Source: Isoetes taiwanensis
Taxonomy: Eukaryota > Streptophyta > Lycopodiopsida > Isoetales > Isoetaceae
Direction of reading: 5' to 3'
Length of the DNA stretch: 64,000 nucleotides
NCBI GenBank assembly: GCA_021234155.1
Contig: JAJEKV010000027.1
Coordinates: 9,089,448 to 9,153,447, forward strand
Shown here: piece by piece, positions 43,465 through 55,900 of the stretch
Position numbering within the stretch: the stretch's first letter is position 1
How the letters are laid out: every line of letters begins with the position of its first letter
The notes under the pieces: model-generated
Told to the model about the DNA's origin: nothing
Database searches by the model: none
What the model saw: the letters and a program-made list of their open reading frames with translations, nothing else
Translations under genes and position numbers: made by a program

Positions 43465-46400
43465 TTCTCCCCTTCATGTAATATTTCCTGATTGCAACAT
43501 TTCATCATATTTCTCAGCTCTTCAAATCTATTCCCTGGTAGTGCTTTTGTCAACAAATCTGCTATCTGCTCCTTTGTGCTAATATAATTCAGATGTATAA
43601 AATTCTTTTCAACCATATCTCTAATGAAATGAACCTCCATTTCTATGTGTTTTGATTTTTCATGCATGACTGGATTTTTTGAGATAGCTATGCAACTGGT
43701 ACTGTCACAATACATAACTGTTGGATTTGGCTGACTGAAACCAAGCTCAATTAGTAGTCTTCTTTCCCACAAAACTTCCTTTGCTGCTAATGAGGCAGAA
43801 TTATATTCTGCTTCTGCACTTGAAAGTGCTATGCTACCTTGTTTCTTGCATTTCCATGCAACAGGTGCACCTCCCAAAAAAGTCACATACCCAGATGTGG
43901 ATCTTCTTTGATCAAGATCCCCTCCCCAATCAGCATCACAAAATGCTTTCAGACTTAAATCACAAGAATTATATATAATGCCAAAGTACATTGTACCTTT
44001 AAGATATCTGAGAATCCTCTTGGCTGCAACCCAGTGATCTCGTCCAGGATTATGGTTGTATCTACTGAGAAGATTTACAGCAAAGGCAATGTCAGGTCTT
44101 GTACAATTAGCTACATATGACATGCAACCAATGAGTGATCTATGTGGCATATTCTCCATCTCGATTTGCTCTTCCATACTTTGTGGACATGATAACATCA
44201 AAATTTTATGACCTGGCACTATTGGAGTGTTAGCTATATTGCAGCTCTTCATCCCAAATTTCTCCAGCATATTTTGAATGTGTGTTTGTTGGCTCAATGC
44301 CAAGAGTTTGCTTTGTCTATCCCTGAAGACTTCTATCCCCAAAAATCTCTTAAGTTCTCCAAGATCCATCATCTGAAACCTTTGTTTAAGGATTTCTTTA
44401 CATTGAATCAAAGTTTTAATCCCATTTGCCACCATAATGTTGTCGTCTACATATAATGCAATGATGCACCATTCATCTCCATTTCTGAACCTATACAAGT
44501 TCCCATCATGATTTAGTTTTTCAAAACCTTGCTGTTTCAGAAAATTATTCATACACTTGTATCATTCTCTTGGAGACTGCTTCAATCCATATACTGCTCT
44601 CTTCAATTTCCAAACCTTCCCTTCTCCTTGCTCAAATCCTGGAGCTTGTCTCAAATATACCTCTTCTTCTAACTTTGCATTCAAAAAGGCAGTGCTAACG
44701 TCCATATGATGAATTTCTAGATCACATGAATTAGCTATAGCAAGCAAAATTCTTAAACTGTTTATTTTGACCAAAGGAGAAAAAGTTTCATCAAAATCCT
44801 TACCCTTTTTCTGAGAAAATCCTTGTGCCACCAATCTTGCTTTGTATTTTGTTGGTTTCCCATCACTCTCTAATTTGATCCTGTAAATCCATTTGTTTCC
44901 TATAATGTTTTTATTTTTTGGCATGTCCACAATCTCATAAGTTCCAGTTCTTTGGAAAGCATGCATTTCTTCCTCCATGGCTTTAAGCCATTGTATAGAA
45001 TTCTTTCCACTAACTGCTTCATCATAATTTCTTGGCAGATCACAACTTTCACGAACAAGAAAGTCAAAAATGTTTTCAACTTCACCTTCATGAGGCTGAA
45101 GTCTTTTACTTCTTCCTAATTCATTTCTTCCATGCAACTCCATATTTGCCTGATTTTCATCCCTAAGGATCTGAGCTTCAGTCCTTTTTGTTCTTGTTTT
45201 TATTTTTTCCACATGATCTTCCTTTTCCTGATTTTGTACTGCAATATCTTCTTCTAGTTTGCTGTTTATTTCTTCTTCAATTTCTGTTATACCTTGAGCA
45301 GATTCTTCTTCACTCCTTTCAGATACATGATCATCATCAAAATCTACAGTCAAATCTTGTTTTTCTGAGCTTTCTATATCCCTAATGATTTCTGCTGGTT
45401 TTTCCCTGATTTCCTTTTGTTGGTCATCTTTACCATGAGCTGTCACATTCACATTTTGAAGTTTTCTATAATACTACATCCATACTTACCAATACTTTTC
45501 TGTGAATTGGATCATAGAGCCTGTATGCCTTTGAGTTTGTATCATACCCCACCAAATAGGTAATGTATGCTCTATCATCCAATTTTTTTCTCAATTGTTC
45601 TGGCACGTGTGCAAAGGCTAAACATCCATAAGCCTTTAGATTGTCATAGCACGGTGTTTTACCTGACCAAAGCATTTCTGGCACAGTTCCTCTTGTGCTA
45701 ATAGATGGCAGAATATTTTGAATATACACAGCCGTGACTAATGCCTCATTCCAAACATAATTAGGCAATCCAGAATATTTTAACATAGATCTTATTGCAT
45801 TTAGCAAAGTTCTATTTTTTCTCTCAGCCACACCATTTTGCTGAGGTGAATATCTACATGTCAACTGTCTTTTAATTCCTCTTTTTGCACAAAATCTCTT
45901 GAATTCATAAGATAAATACTCACCTCCTCTGTCCGACCTTATGCATTTAACTTTTCTTCCAGTCTCGAGTTCCACCTCAGCAACAAAAATCTTCAATGCA
46001 TCATAAGCTTGATCTTTTGTTTTTAGACAATAGCACTTGGTTCTCCTGCTGAAATCATCAATGAAAGTCATGAAATATATGTGTCCTGCCATGCTTGTTA
46101 CATTAATAGGCCCACACAAGTCAGTATGAACCAAATCCAAGATCCCTTTTGCTCTTTTTGATGATCTTCTAAATGGCAATCTTGTTTGTTTTCCTAGAAT
46201 ACAACCTGCACACATCATGTTTCTATTTCCTTCATCATTAGCTGTTATCAATCCCTTTTTGGCCAGAATATCTATATTTGCTAAATTTGTGTGACACATT
46301 CTGTTATGCCAAGTTCTAACAGATGGAATTTCAACAATATTCAAACTGGAAATATGCTTGCAATCGAGACCAAATAGGTTTCCAACCCTTTTGCCAATGA

Positions 46401-47787
46401 ACTTGATTTTATTTCCAAAGAACACTTTACATTCTAATTTTTCAAACAACACTTTATATCCCAGATCAACAAGTTGACAAACTGATATCAAATTCCTCAC
46501 TAGCCCTGGAACACACAACACATCCTTGAGTTCTACTGCCTTCCCATCTAAATCGAATATTTCCAATATTCCAGTGTCCTCAATCTTCTGAATAGCTCCA
46601 TCTCCTAATTGAACATGACCAGCTTCCTTCTTCTTGCATTCTTTTAATAGAGTTTGATCATAGGTCACGCTTTTCTCAACTCCTGAATCTATGATCAGCA
46701 TTTTGTTATCCTTACTTGGCAAATCATTTGAAATTTTCAAAATAATTTCATTGCTTACCTCAACAGTATCATCCTCGACCTCTTCTTCAATTGCATTGGG
46801 TTCTTTGACTATATTCACAGATGGATTTCCCCTGAATGCAGCTCTTCCTCTAGAGAAACTTCCTCTTTGATTTGCAGATCTTCCTCTGCCTCTACCTCTT
46901 CCTCCAGTCCCCTTTGGACTTGGACAGTTGGCAGCTACATGACCCTTGCCATCACAATTAAAGCATTTCAGAATTTTGCCTTCATTGGGGCAATCATATT
47001 TGAGATGCCCATATTGATTGCAGTTATAGCATGGCCCGAGTTTATCCCTGCTTGGTGCTCCAGTTTTCTTAGCTTTGCCTGCATACAACACCTCAGCAGA
47101 ATCATCTTCATAATTGACACTCTTTTGTTCAAACTCTGTCCTTATCATCTGGACAACATGCTCTTTAGATCTTGCCACATTTCTGATCAATGTGGCTAGT
47201 TGGCTATTATGAGACACAGATCTTGCAAGTGATAGGATTTGGTATTGATCATTAAGAATTATCCCAGCTCCCTCTAAATCTGCAATTATAGAGTCAAACT
47301 TTTCCAGAAATTCAGTCATATTGTCCTTTTCAAAAAGTTTCAACTTCCTAAGTTGTTTTTCCAGCATGTCAATCTGAGGGGAGGTCTTAATTTCATACTG
47401 ACTCACCATGTATTCCCACATCTCTTTTGGATTCATACCTCTCAGTTTCAATTTGATTGCAGTACCAACCTTACTAGTTATAATGGCCTGAGCTTCCATC
47501 ACTTTGATGTCATATTCATGTTCTGAACTTGCAGCAACCCTTGTGTTGACAGGAACATTACCTCCTCCTTCAACTGAAGCTTCACTTGCTTCACTTGTCT
47601 CCCCTGCAACAGAGTTTCCAGATCTCACCATTGTTGAGATTCTTCTGGTGTTCCCTCCATCTATGAGATACCACAGGTTCTCAAACTCAAGAACCTGTCT
47701 AATTCCCTGTTTCCAAAATTGAAAGCCACTGTCACCTTTAAAGACTTCAATGGATGTTAGTAAATTCGCTCCAAATCTGGTAGACAT
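43452..47787 (-). pseudogene. Ty1/copia gag-pol, two inactivating lesions
   Basis: Starts at ATG 47787 (MSTRFGANLLTSIEVFKGDS). Order: gag, zinc knuckles (CYNCNQYGHLKYDC and CFNCDGKGHVAANC), protease (MLIIDSGVEKSVTYD), integrase (HNRMCHTNLANI, CAGCILGKQ, then D-D-E core with FIDDFSRRTKCY, SDRGGEYLSYEF and NGVAERKNRTL), RT (GLKQSPRE..., ALYVDDNIMV), RNase H (AFCDADWGGD). The Pro-Asp order integrase before RT is diagnostic of copia. Two lesions: a one-base shift near 45465 after SMDVV, and a Trp codon changed to TGA near 44555 (SPRE, stop, YKCMNNF). The protease has DSG, one of the two usual forms. Otherwise intact and young. Confidence 0.95.
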
Positions 47788-47794
47788 TATTCTA

Positions 47795-47811
47795 ACTTGG
47801 CTCTGATACCA
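47795..47811 (-). promoter_or_regulatory. Copia primer-binding site
   Basis: On the minus strand TGGTATCAGAGCCAAG begins one to two bases after the LTR end; it is complementary to plant initiator-Met tRNA. Confidence 0.92.
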
Positions 47812-47812
47812 A

Positions 47813-48378
47813 TGAAGAGATTTAACTAGACAAATTTGCTAGACAATCTTAACTCTTTCTTTCACTTGAGCAACTTCCTTAGATCTTATTGCAATGTCTA
47901 TTAAAACACAAATGAAGTCACGCTTAATCAAAGGTATCGAATTACACAACCATTGAAAATGTCACTGTTCATTTGTTATTGATTAATATACTGTAGCAAT
48001 TTGACTTCGCTCCGATAGCCCAAGCACGATCCTTCTTCAGCTTAATAAACACTCTGTATAATCATCCGGGTCACTCAACAACAGATTCTACTACTTGATT
48101 TATGTTTTCAGGTCCGGCCGATATGCCAGACCGATCTCCATTGCCGAAAAGCTCTGAGCTAATTTGGCTCATCTCTATTCGACCGTTTGCACCATGCTTA
48201 TTATGGCTTTCCCTTTCTAATATTAACATTAAGGTCAATAGATAACCATTAACCTTGACTTCAAATAGTCTCATCTCGACCTTAGGCATCTCGACCTTAG
48301 TCACAAACGACCTTAGGCATAAATAACCTAAGTCATTTGCTTTAAGCAACTTCGTCTCCAACCTTAGGCACAAATGGC
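47813..48378 (-). repeat. Copia 5' LTR, first part, split by gypsy insertion
   Basis: 566 bp matching 42732-43297; it stops at ATGGC (48374-48378), which is the 5-bp target duplication of the gypsy element. The remaining 167 bp are at 59025-59191, making 733 bp in total, equal to the other LTR. Confidence 0.95.
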
Positions 48379-49300
48379 TGTTAAGAGTCTCTCACCCTCT
48401 TACCATTTTCTAAATATCAAAACTCAAAGGGAACTTGAATTAGCTAGTTGCTTACCGTGATGCCACCAAACAAAGCATCCACGTCTTCCAAGCTCATGAT
48501 ATCTATCATAATATAATCTGTGAGTGGATCTACAACAGGTGAATATGGAGTTAGAATGGACTACGTTGCCAATGGAACCTAAAGACGGAAATCGTTCTCA
48601 CTAAACAACACGTCCTAATTGCCTACAACACAACCCACATTCATTTTACAATAGCTTCTAAGGAGAGATGCAGGAATGAGACAAGGACTCATGCAATTAT
48701 CAAATCACTCAACCCATTCACAAAAGATCGAAACAGAATTGGACAAATGGGCATGATCATTTCATTGATAATGGAAGCAATTAACAATTACATCAAATGG
48801 GCATCACTCTCTCTCAATTGCACGGTGCTCTCCTCTAAAAATCAGACCTTAAGTAGTCTTGTTCACCCTTCCCGGACCGCTCAAACTGCTCCAAAACTAT
48901 CTTCAGGATACCGGAACCGGTTCTAGAAGCAACTGCCTTGCTTTTTAACTGTCTCTACGTGGCCTCCTCCGCTGCCCTAACCTCCATCGTGACCTTCTTT
49001 CCTTGCCTTCCATAACCATGAAATGTATCACGTCCATTTGCCCTTTCTTTTTGCCTTTTCAATTTTTATATTTTTATGTTTTTACATATATATATTTTTT
49101 TTGGCTTTTTGTCATTTAACAACAAACGTAAATGAAAAAGTCCTACTTGTTTACATCCTACACTTGGAATTCAACTTGGACTCTTCCCTGTAGAGCCTCT
49201 GCGAGCTCTTTTATAATGGTTAGAATAATCAGAAAGTTCGTTCTCGGAATCCTCTTTGGTCTCTTCTTGCTGGTCAACAACCGGGTCAACTCGTGTATCA
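48379..49300 (-). repeat. Nested gypsy 3' LTR (922 bp)
   Basis: TG at 48379, CA at 49300. It matches 58098-59019 with a handful of differences (for example aagatcg/aagattg, aagtagtc/aaatagtc). On the minus strand it is preceded by the purine tract AAAAAAGGGGAGGATAG. Confidence 0.95.
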
Positions 49301-49304
49301 TATT

Positions 49305-50864
49305 CTATCCTCCCCTTTTTTGTGTGGAGTATGGGCTCCACACACTCTTTTTCAACTTTGATATGGTACTTCCTGCAGTGTTTGTTGAATAGTATATCTG
49401 CTTCTTCCTTTGACCTTGGAGAGCAGCTTGAGGTTCATAAAATGCATTGCTGGCCTGTATGAGAAAGTTTTCTGCTGCCATATTTTCAAAAATCTGAATG
49501 TAATGAGAAGGTAGATGGCTAAGCTTAATGAACAATGCGGTGTCCATCATCGTTGACCTGCATGACCTGTTAGGATCTATATTTATGAGCTGCTCCTTGC
49601 TAGCAGCATTGCATTCAAGAATAGTGCATAGGACTTTTGAATAAACAGCTTGCTTGTAGATCGTGTAGTCTGGACTATATTGAGCAGTCTGAATGAAGAG
49701 TTTCAGATTTTCCACTGTTTGCCTTTGAGTTTGCCATGAATCACCTGGTATATCAGCCCAATTGTAGAGATTTTGCTGCTCAATTGCTTGCCATTCCAAC
49801 CTTCTTTGATACCTAGGATCAAAATTGACCCATTCACGTACAAATTTAGGGGCCTGCTCAAAGATTGCACGAGTCATGGGATCTTGTAAGAGTTCGTGCC
49901 TCCATGAATCCGTGGTAGCTTCCTTATATGGTGGCAGAGATAAGAAGCTAAAATCTGAAAGCTTTGGCTTGTCATTTGCTAAAGCTTCATCCTTGGCAGC
50001 AAGTTGTTGTGTCAAATCTTTGTTTTCTTTCGTCAAAGTCTGCAATTTCTGAATTATTAACTTGGTTTGGTCTTTGAGTAACTGTTTTTGCTTGTCAAAG
50101 TTCAAATGGCTTACTGCAGCCTTTGCCTTTTGCAAATTGAAGTGATCTAATGTAAGAACATCATACTTTTGCAACAAAGTCTTATACTGATCCGTTTTTT
50201 CTTGAATTTCAATCTGAAAATCAGAACTTTGACGTTGGACTCGTGTAATTTGGGCTTCCAAATCTGTGACAGCTTTAGTTTGTTCCTGTAACTCCTGGAG
50301 TATTTCATCAAAAAGTTCTTGTTGGGATTTGAAAAGCTCTTGTTTCCGATGAAAGAAGGATTGTTTGGAAGAGGTGTTTTCAGCTGCTAGTCCAACATAA
50401 GGAACTGGTAATATTTGATCTCTATGCAACTCCTCTGTGTCAAAGATCGGTACTGGAGGTTCATCCTGAAAAGATTTCAGCACACTAGTAAGCATTATTT
50501 GAATATTTTTGTCTATACAAACAAGTTTTACGAACTGATATGGGATGGCACGTATAATCTGCAAGAGTTTTGAAAACAATAATTTAAAAAACTGAAACGT
50601 GGAAAATAATCCATTGTTTAAAACGTCTAGTTTAGAATTAGTTTCAGGAATAAGTGCAATGTTTTTAGGAATACGCGCAAAGGGTTTAAGACAATAATTT
50701 CCAGTTTTTTGTTCCCATTGAACATGTCTTCCCCAGCTTCTATTTTGCAAAAGATATCTGTTCAGACTTTGTTCAGATCTGAGTTTAGCTTGCATATATC
50801 TATGCCTTCTGGTATTCTTTTTCCCCTTACCAAAACACAACAGGATTTTATGAATATGTAGCAT
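49305..50864 (-). CDS. Additional coiled-coil ORF of the nested gypsy element
   Basis: An intact 519-codon frame starting at ATG 50864, between the pol region and the 3' LTR, where Athila/Tat-type elements carry an extra or env-like ORF. Residues about 170-330 form a Gln/Leu/Lys-rich coiled coil (SQQELFDEILQELQEQTKAV, TKLIIQKLQTLTKENKDLTQ). The N-terminal part is basic with a hydrophobic segment (FFKLLFSKLLQIIRAIPYQF); the C-terminal part includes PKFVREWVNFDPRYQRRLEW. The stop codon lies inside the purine tract next to the LTR. No signal peptide or clear transmembrane fusion protein features, so calling it an envelope is not justified. It could be a structural or capsid-accessory protein. 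Confidence 0.7.
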   Translation of the reverse strand: MLHIHKILLCFGKGKKNTRRHRYMQAKLRSEQSLNRYLLQNRSWGRHVQWEQKTGNYCLKPFARIPKNIALIPETNSKLDVLNNGLFSTFQFFKLLFSKLLQIIRAIPYQFVKLVCIDKNIQIMLTSVLKSFQDEPPVPIFDTEELHRDQILPVPYVGLAAENTSSKQSFFHRKQELFKSQQELFDEILQELQEQTKAVTDLEAQITRVQRQSSDFQIEIQEKTDQYKTLLQKYDVLTLDHFNLQKAKAAVSHLNFDKQKQLLKDQTKLIIQKLQTLTKENKDLTQQLAAKDEALANDKPKLSDFSFLSLPPYKEATTDSWRHELLQDPMTRAIFEQAPKFVREWVNFDPRYQRRLEWQAIEQQNLYNWADIPGDSWQTQRQTVENLKLFIQTAQYSPDYTIYKQAVYSKVLCTILECNAASKEQLINIDPNRSCRSTMMDTALFIKLSHLPSHYIQIFENMAAENFLIQASNAFYEPQAALQGQRKKQIYYSTNTAGSTISKLKKSVWSPYSTQKRGG

Positions 50865-51361
50865 AATAACAGGGGGTTTTTTTTATGTTTTTGTACGCTT
50901 TTCACAAAGGTTTTCCTAAGATTTCATGGTGTATTCAAATGGATGTACTAATGCGTACATCTAGAGTGCACCATTTCTTAGCCGTTGATTTAACTTTTTT
51001 TTTTTCAATGGTCTAACATCCAAGGGCTCACAACAAAAGCCCTCTTTTTATTTTAGGGGCTGAACATGCAAGCCTTGATAGCATTTCAGGGCAAGCATCG
51101 AAAAGACCATTTTAGGGTTTTCAGGGCAAGCATCGAAAAGACCATTTTAGGGTTTTATTCCTTCTTCGATTCTATTTTTTTTTTTGCAGGGATCGGCAGG
51201 TGAAGGCAAAGGATGAACTCCTTAGTCGGACGAGAGGTTGGGTCTGGTGGGTGTATGAAATCAAAGCCAGTTTCAACAGCTTGCAGCAACAAGGCAGATT
51301 TAGAGTTTGCTTTTGTTTGTGCAGGTAGTAGCAGAAAGAGATTCCGGGATGTTTGTTTTAG

Positions 51362-51840
51362 ATGCTGGCGCTCTTGGTAAAGGTCGGGCCTGTATATAAG
51401 GGCAGTGATATTAAACTTGAGTTGCTTGCAGCCACATTTAATGGGAAAAGGGTTGCAACCCCAATTACCAAGTCGCCATGGCATGATGAGGGAAATGATA
51501 TGTTTGGGAGCGATTTTGAAGATCCAGAGATTCGTGATCTAGTTGCTCAGCCTCGAAAGGTGGCAAACTTCATTGAACCAATTACGCCTGTGTTGCAAAA
51601 GTATGCTTAATTATATCATGTGGTGTGCAGGTAAGTAGCGTTGAGGTCAACTACGATAAAACATCAAAACAGGTTGATGTCCGCATTTTAAAGTCGTGTC
51701 TCTGGGATCAACTTCAGGCAGCACCACAGGTTTAGCACTGCACTTCAATGTTTTGTGCTTAAATCAATTATTTTATGCACGTTTCTTGATTATAGGAACA
51801 GGAACAGCAAGCTGAGGTATTGTTCAGACATTTGATGTGG
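51362..51840 (+). pseudogene. Condensin CAP-H (barren)-like gene fragment
   Basis: Exon a ends at 51559 (GSDFEDPEIRDLVAQPRK) with a GT donor; exon b (51631-51729, exactly 33 codons) reads VSSVEVNYDKTSKQVDVRIL then KSCLWDQLQAAPQ and is bounded by AG and GT; exon c starts at 51796 after TTGATTATAG (EQEQQAEVLFRHL). The run YDK.SKQVDV..LK..LW is the signature region of CAP-H, the kleisin subunit of condensin that bridges the SMC arms. Retained introns show that genomic DNA rather than mRNA was captured. It is a fragment and not expected to function. Confidence 0.6.
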
Positions 51841-52805
51841 AGCCTTACAGCCGACTGTCCTGCTGCTGCTCCTGCATATCTCAATTTTTGCTACAGCTTC
51901 GGACCCCGACCTCTGCTACAGTAACTTGTGGACGCGCTACATGATTTCCGACCTTGTTCCCGACAACAGCAACTGCCCGACACAAACACAAAGACTCAGA
52001 TCGAATCCAGTCCTTTCCAGATCCCATTCTCATCCTTATATTACTATAAGCCATATCCTTTTTGTATTGCAGGTTATCCAAAGCCATATTAGCTTTTGAA
52101 ATCCTTTCAGATAAGTCTTGGTCGTTCTCAGTTGTTCCAGCAATTTGCAATTGAAGAAATGCCATGAGGAGTGAGTAGCACTATCTTATTGTGTCAGAAT
52201 TTACATACTATCTTATTGTGTCAGAATTTACATGTTCGCTCATTCTCTGCTTACCGTTTTCCAGAAGGAATTTCTTCCATTATTACTTGAAGCTGAATGA
52301 CAGGAGGGTGGCAAAAGCAATATCACTATATGCCATGTATGTTGCTTTCTCTGTGCCTAATACTCTAGCATATAAGACTCTACATTTCAGCTATCTTGGT
52401 TGGAGGTGGAAAGATGAAATGTAAAACATACTATACAAAAATGATGTCAAATATTACCAGGGCCTGTTATATGCTACAGGATAATTTGTTTGCAATAGAA
52501 GATGGCTTCCAAGAAATGATGTCAATATTAGCAAGGACCTATTATATGCTGCAAGCTGATTTGTTTACAACAAAAGATGGCTTCCAATTCATATCTGATA
52601 ATTTGCATGACTCAACCAAAATTTATGTTGTAGTGAATGGAAAGTATTATTCTTTCATTTCTAGTCTAGTTTGTTTAACAAAATATACCACTCTGCACAT
52701 GATTATCCTATATTAGCGTGTTGTGAAGGAGGTTGCTAGTTGGTAGAATTTTTCTGAGGACTTGCTATAGGACTAGGTTGCATACTTGTTCAGGACTAAG
52801 GTTGC

Positions 52806-52937
52806 ACCCATCTAGGTTATATTAATGAGGCACAAGAAGTACTTGAAAAAATGGCCGAGAAGGATTGGGTATCATAGAATGTGATTCTTGCAAGATATGC
52901 TGAACATGAATTTCTCCTCAATGCAATTGAGCTCTAA
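52806..52937 (+). pseudogene. PPR-protein-like fragment
   Basis: The plus strand reads YINEAQEVLEKMAEKDWVS, a stop, then NVILARYAEHEFLLNAIEL. This resembles two turns of a plant pentatricopeptide repeat (…A..VF..M.EKD.VSWN.MI..YA.HG...). The Trp codon of VSWN is TAG here. Short and degraded. Confidence 0.5.
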
Positions 52938-52979
52938 GGAAATGCTTGGTCATGATTTGATTTTCTGAAATGCCACAGT

Positions 52980-55900
52980 TTATACATATGCCCAAAGAAC
53001 TGCTGGAAGTTTAAGTTCCCAGTCCGTTCTTTTAGAATCACATATTTTACGTAATATTGTAACTAGAGTCTTATTCGTAGACTCAGCCTGCCCATTCGCT
53101 CTAGGATAGTATGGTGTTGATTTATAATGTAAAATCATAAAGTTTTGAGTTAGTATTCGAATAGTGTCATTAATAAAATGGACACCTCGATCACTCACAA
53201 GTTCTACCGGACATCCAAACCTTGTGATTATCTGTTGGTATAGAACCTTTGCAACACTCAATGCCGTATTGTCCTTCAAAGCTCTAGCTTCCGCCCATTT
53301 TGTGTTATAATCTGTTAAAATTAAGACATATTGAGCCTTCGTTCTAGTTGCAGGGGGTTTTATTGGCCCTATAAAATCCATACCCCACTTTTCAAAGGGC
53401 CCCAATGGCATCACTGGAGTGAGAGGCATATAATTACGTTCAGTAGGCTTCCCCATGCATTGACATATGTCACAAGTCTGTATTTCTTTTGTGCAATCTC
53501 TAAACAGTGTAGGCCACCAATAGCCTGCCTGTAATATTTTACGAGCTGTAATTTCAGCACCAAAGTATCCTCCACCAACACCCTGATGTGCTTCTTCCAT
53601 GATTGATGCAATCTCGTGAGGTAATACACATCTTCTCAAGATGTTATCTTGACCTCTTTTGTACAATTGGCCAGCAATAAGACAAAATTTTGTGGCTTTA
53701 CGAATGAAGTCTTTCCTTTGAGACGCCGTAAGTTGTGCTGGACAGTTCCCTGATGTCAAATATTCACTAATACCAGCATACCAAGGTGGTGTTGCTATGA
53801 CTCTAAACAAACTCACATCAGGCAATTCAATGTTTATACCTGTAGGTGGATCACCATTTGTCAATCTAGATAAGTGATCTGGAACTGTATGAGCACTACC
53901 AGGCTTCAAAACAATTTTAAAATTGAACTCTTGTAAGATTAACAACCATCTTGTAATTCTTCCTGTGACGCATGGTTTATTAATCAAATATAATAGTGCC
54001 TGGTGGTCCACATAAAACGTGAAATAGTTGCCTAATAAGTAATGACGAAATTTTTGTACAGCGAACACCATAGCTAAACCTTCACGCTCTGTAGTGCTAT
54101 AGTTCCTTTCTGCAGCATTTAGCTGCTTACTCGCAAAATGTATAGGCTGATGGACCTTTGAATTTGTTTGTTGAGCTAGGACTGCTCCAATTGCTATTTT
54201 TGAGGCATCTACATGTACGTGAAATTCTTGATCCCAATTTGGTGCTATCAACACCGGAGCTGAAGTCATTAAGCCTTTTATCTTGTCAAATGCTTCTTGG
54301 CATTTTGGAGACCATTGAAATTTATTTTTGGGACTTACTAGCTCATTCAATGGCGCAGCTATATCAGCTAATTTATTACAGAATTTACGATAGTAATTCG
54401 CCTTGCCCATGAATCTTTTTATTTCTGTAATATTCTTTGGAGGTGGCATTTCCAAAATAGCTTGTATTTTACTAGGATCGGTCAAAAGACCTTCCTTAGA
54501 TACGATATGTCCTAGTAACATGCCATGTTTCACTAAGAAGATACACTTCTCTGGATTTAGAGAGACACCATATTGACGGCATCTTTCAAAGCATAGACTT
54601 AGTTTAGTAAGATGCTCATTAAAACAACTGAAGACTGTGAAGTCGTCTAAAAAGATTTCCATAAAGTTACCTATGTAACCCTTGAATACCATTAGCATCA
54701 CACGTTGAAACAAGGAAGGGGCATTGCTCAATCCGAATGGCATTACTTTATAAGCGTAAGTACCAAATGAAGTGATGAATGTCGTTTTCAATTGATCTTC
54801 TGGATGAATTCTGATCTGATTGTATCCACTGAAGCCATCCATAAAGGAATAGCATTCATTCCCTGCAACTTTTTCTAGTACTTGGTCTGTGAATGGTAGG
54901 GGAAAGTGGTCTTTCTCAGTTACTTCATTTAGTTTGCGGAAATCTACACAAACACGCAATTTACCATTCCTTTTAAGTACCACAACTATTGGCGAGACCC
55001 ATTCACAAGTGTCCACTTCAAATATAAATCCAACCTGCAGCAGCTTTTGAATTTCTTCTTTTACACTTGCTGCAAAATTAGGGTTCATCCGATATGCCCT
55101 CTGATAAACAGGTTTAGCTTGAGGAACAAGGGGAATTCTCATGAGGCAAACCTCTGGATCAATTCCTCTCAAATCTGCATAACTCCAGGCAAATACATCT
55201 TTGTACTGCTGGAGTAATTTAATTGCAGCTTCACGTATTCCTTGAGGTAATTGCACCCCAATCCGTACTATTTGAGACTCACTTTCTGTCCCTAAATTGA
55301 TTTCCTCATTTTCTGGAGTGCTAAGGTAAGGATGTAGAACATCTCCTTTAATTTCATGTGCTGGTCTAGCTTGAAGAACAACTTGTTCTTCATGAATTTC
55401 ATGAATATTGTCTTTTACGAGCTCAGCCATGTAACATAATTCGGATTCTACAGGTAATAGATTATAAAAGTCCTCTTCATCTTGAAACTCTTCATAACTT
55501 TCCTCCTCTTCTTCACTATCCGAAAAGATTTGTTGGTCTTCTAAGATTAAAGCGTTTCCTGTAGGCAAATCTATTTTGGTAGTTTTGCCTTGCTTAGTAA
55601 TCTGCACTGTATTATCAGACCAATTGTGTAAAACCTTTGCTTCCCTAAGCCATGGCCTACCAAGTAATATCTGGTAATCAACAACTCCTGTCTTTGCTTC
55701 AAGTACGACAAAGTCCTGTTGGAAATTTAAACCAGCAATCGTGAAAAACACATCTTTCACAACACCCAAGGGTTCTACCTTACGGTGATCTGCCATTTTA
55801 AGGTGGAAAGGTGCAGCGTCTAGTCGTCCCAACTTGAGCTTTTTCCTCAAATTATTTGACATGATATTTATCCCAGCACCTCCATCAATAGGTACTTTGG

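Larger units (their letters stand above)
50890..52975 (+). mobile_element. Captured host DNA inside the nested gypsy element
   Basis: This stretch breaks the element's pol after integrase motif LPAVLWAY and carries plus-strand (antisense to the element) host-like exons with introns: a condensin CAP-H-like part at 51362-51840 and a PPR-like part at about 52806-52937. It also has a 35-bp tandem duplication (tcagggcaagcatcgaaaag..., 51086-51155). An ORF on the minus strand at 52023-52165 and one at 52396-52716 are unassigned. The integrase C-terminus is not found beyond it, so the segment replaced, rather than merely interrupted, that part. Confidence 0.6.

Noticed and set aside
49132-49392. Plus-strand ORFs inside the 922-bp LTRs (also 58851-59069)
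   Set aside because: They are repeated only because the LTR is repeated, and run across the LTR edge into unrelated sequence.
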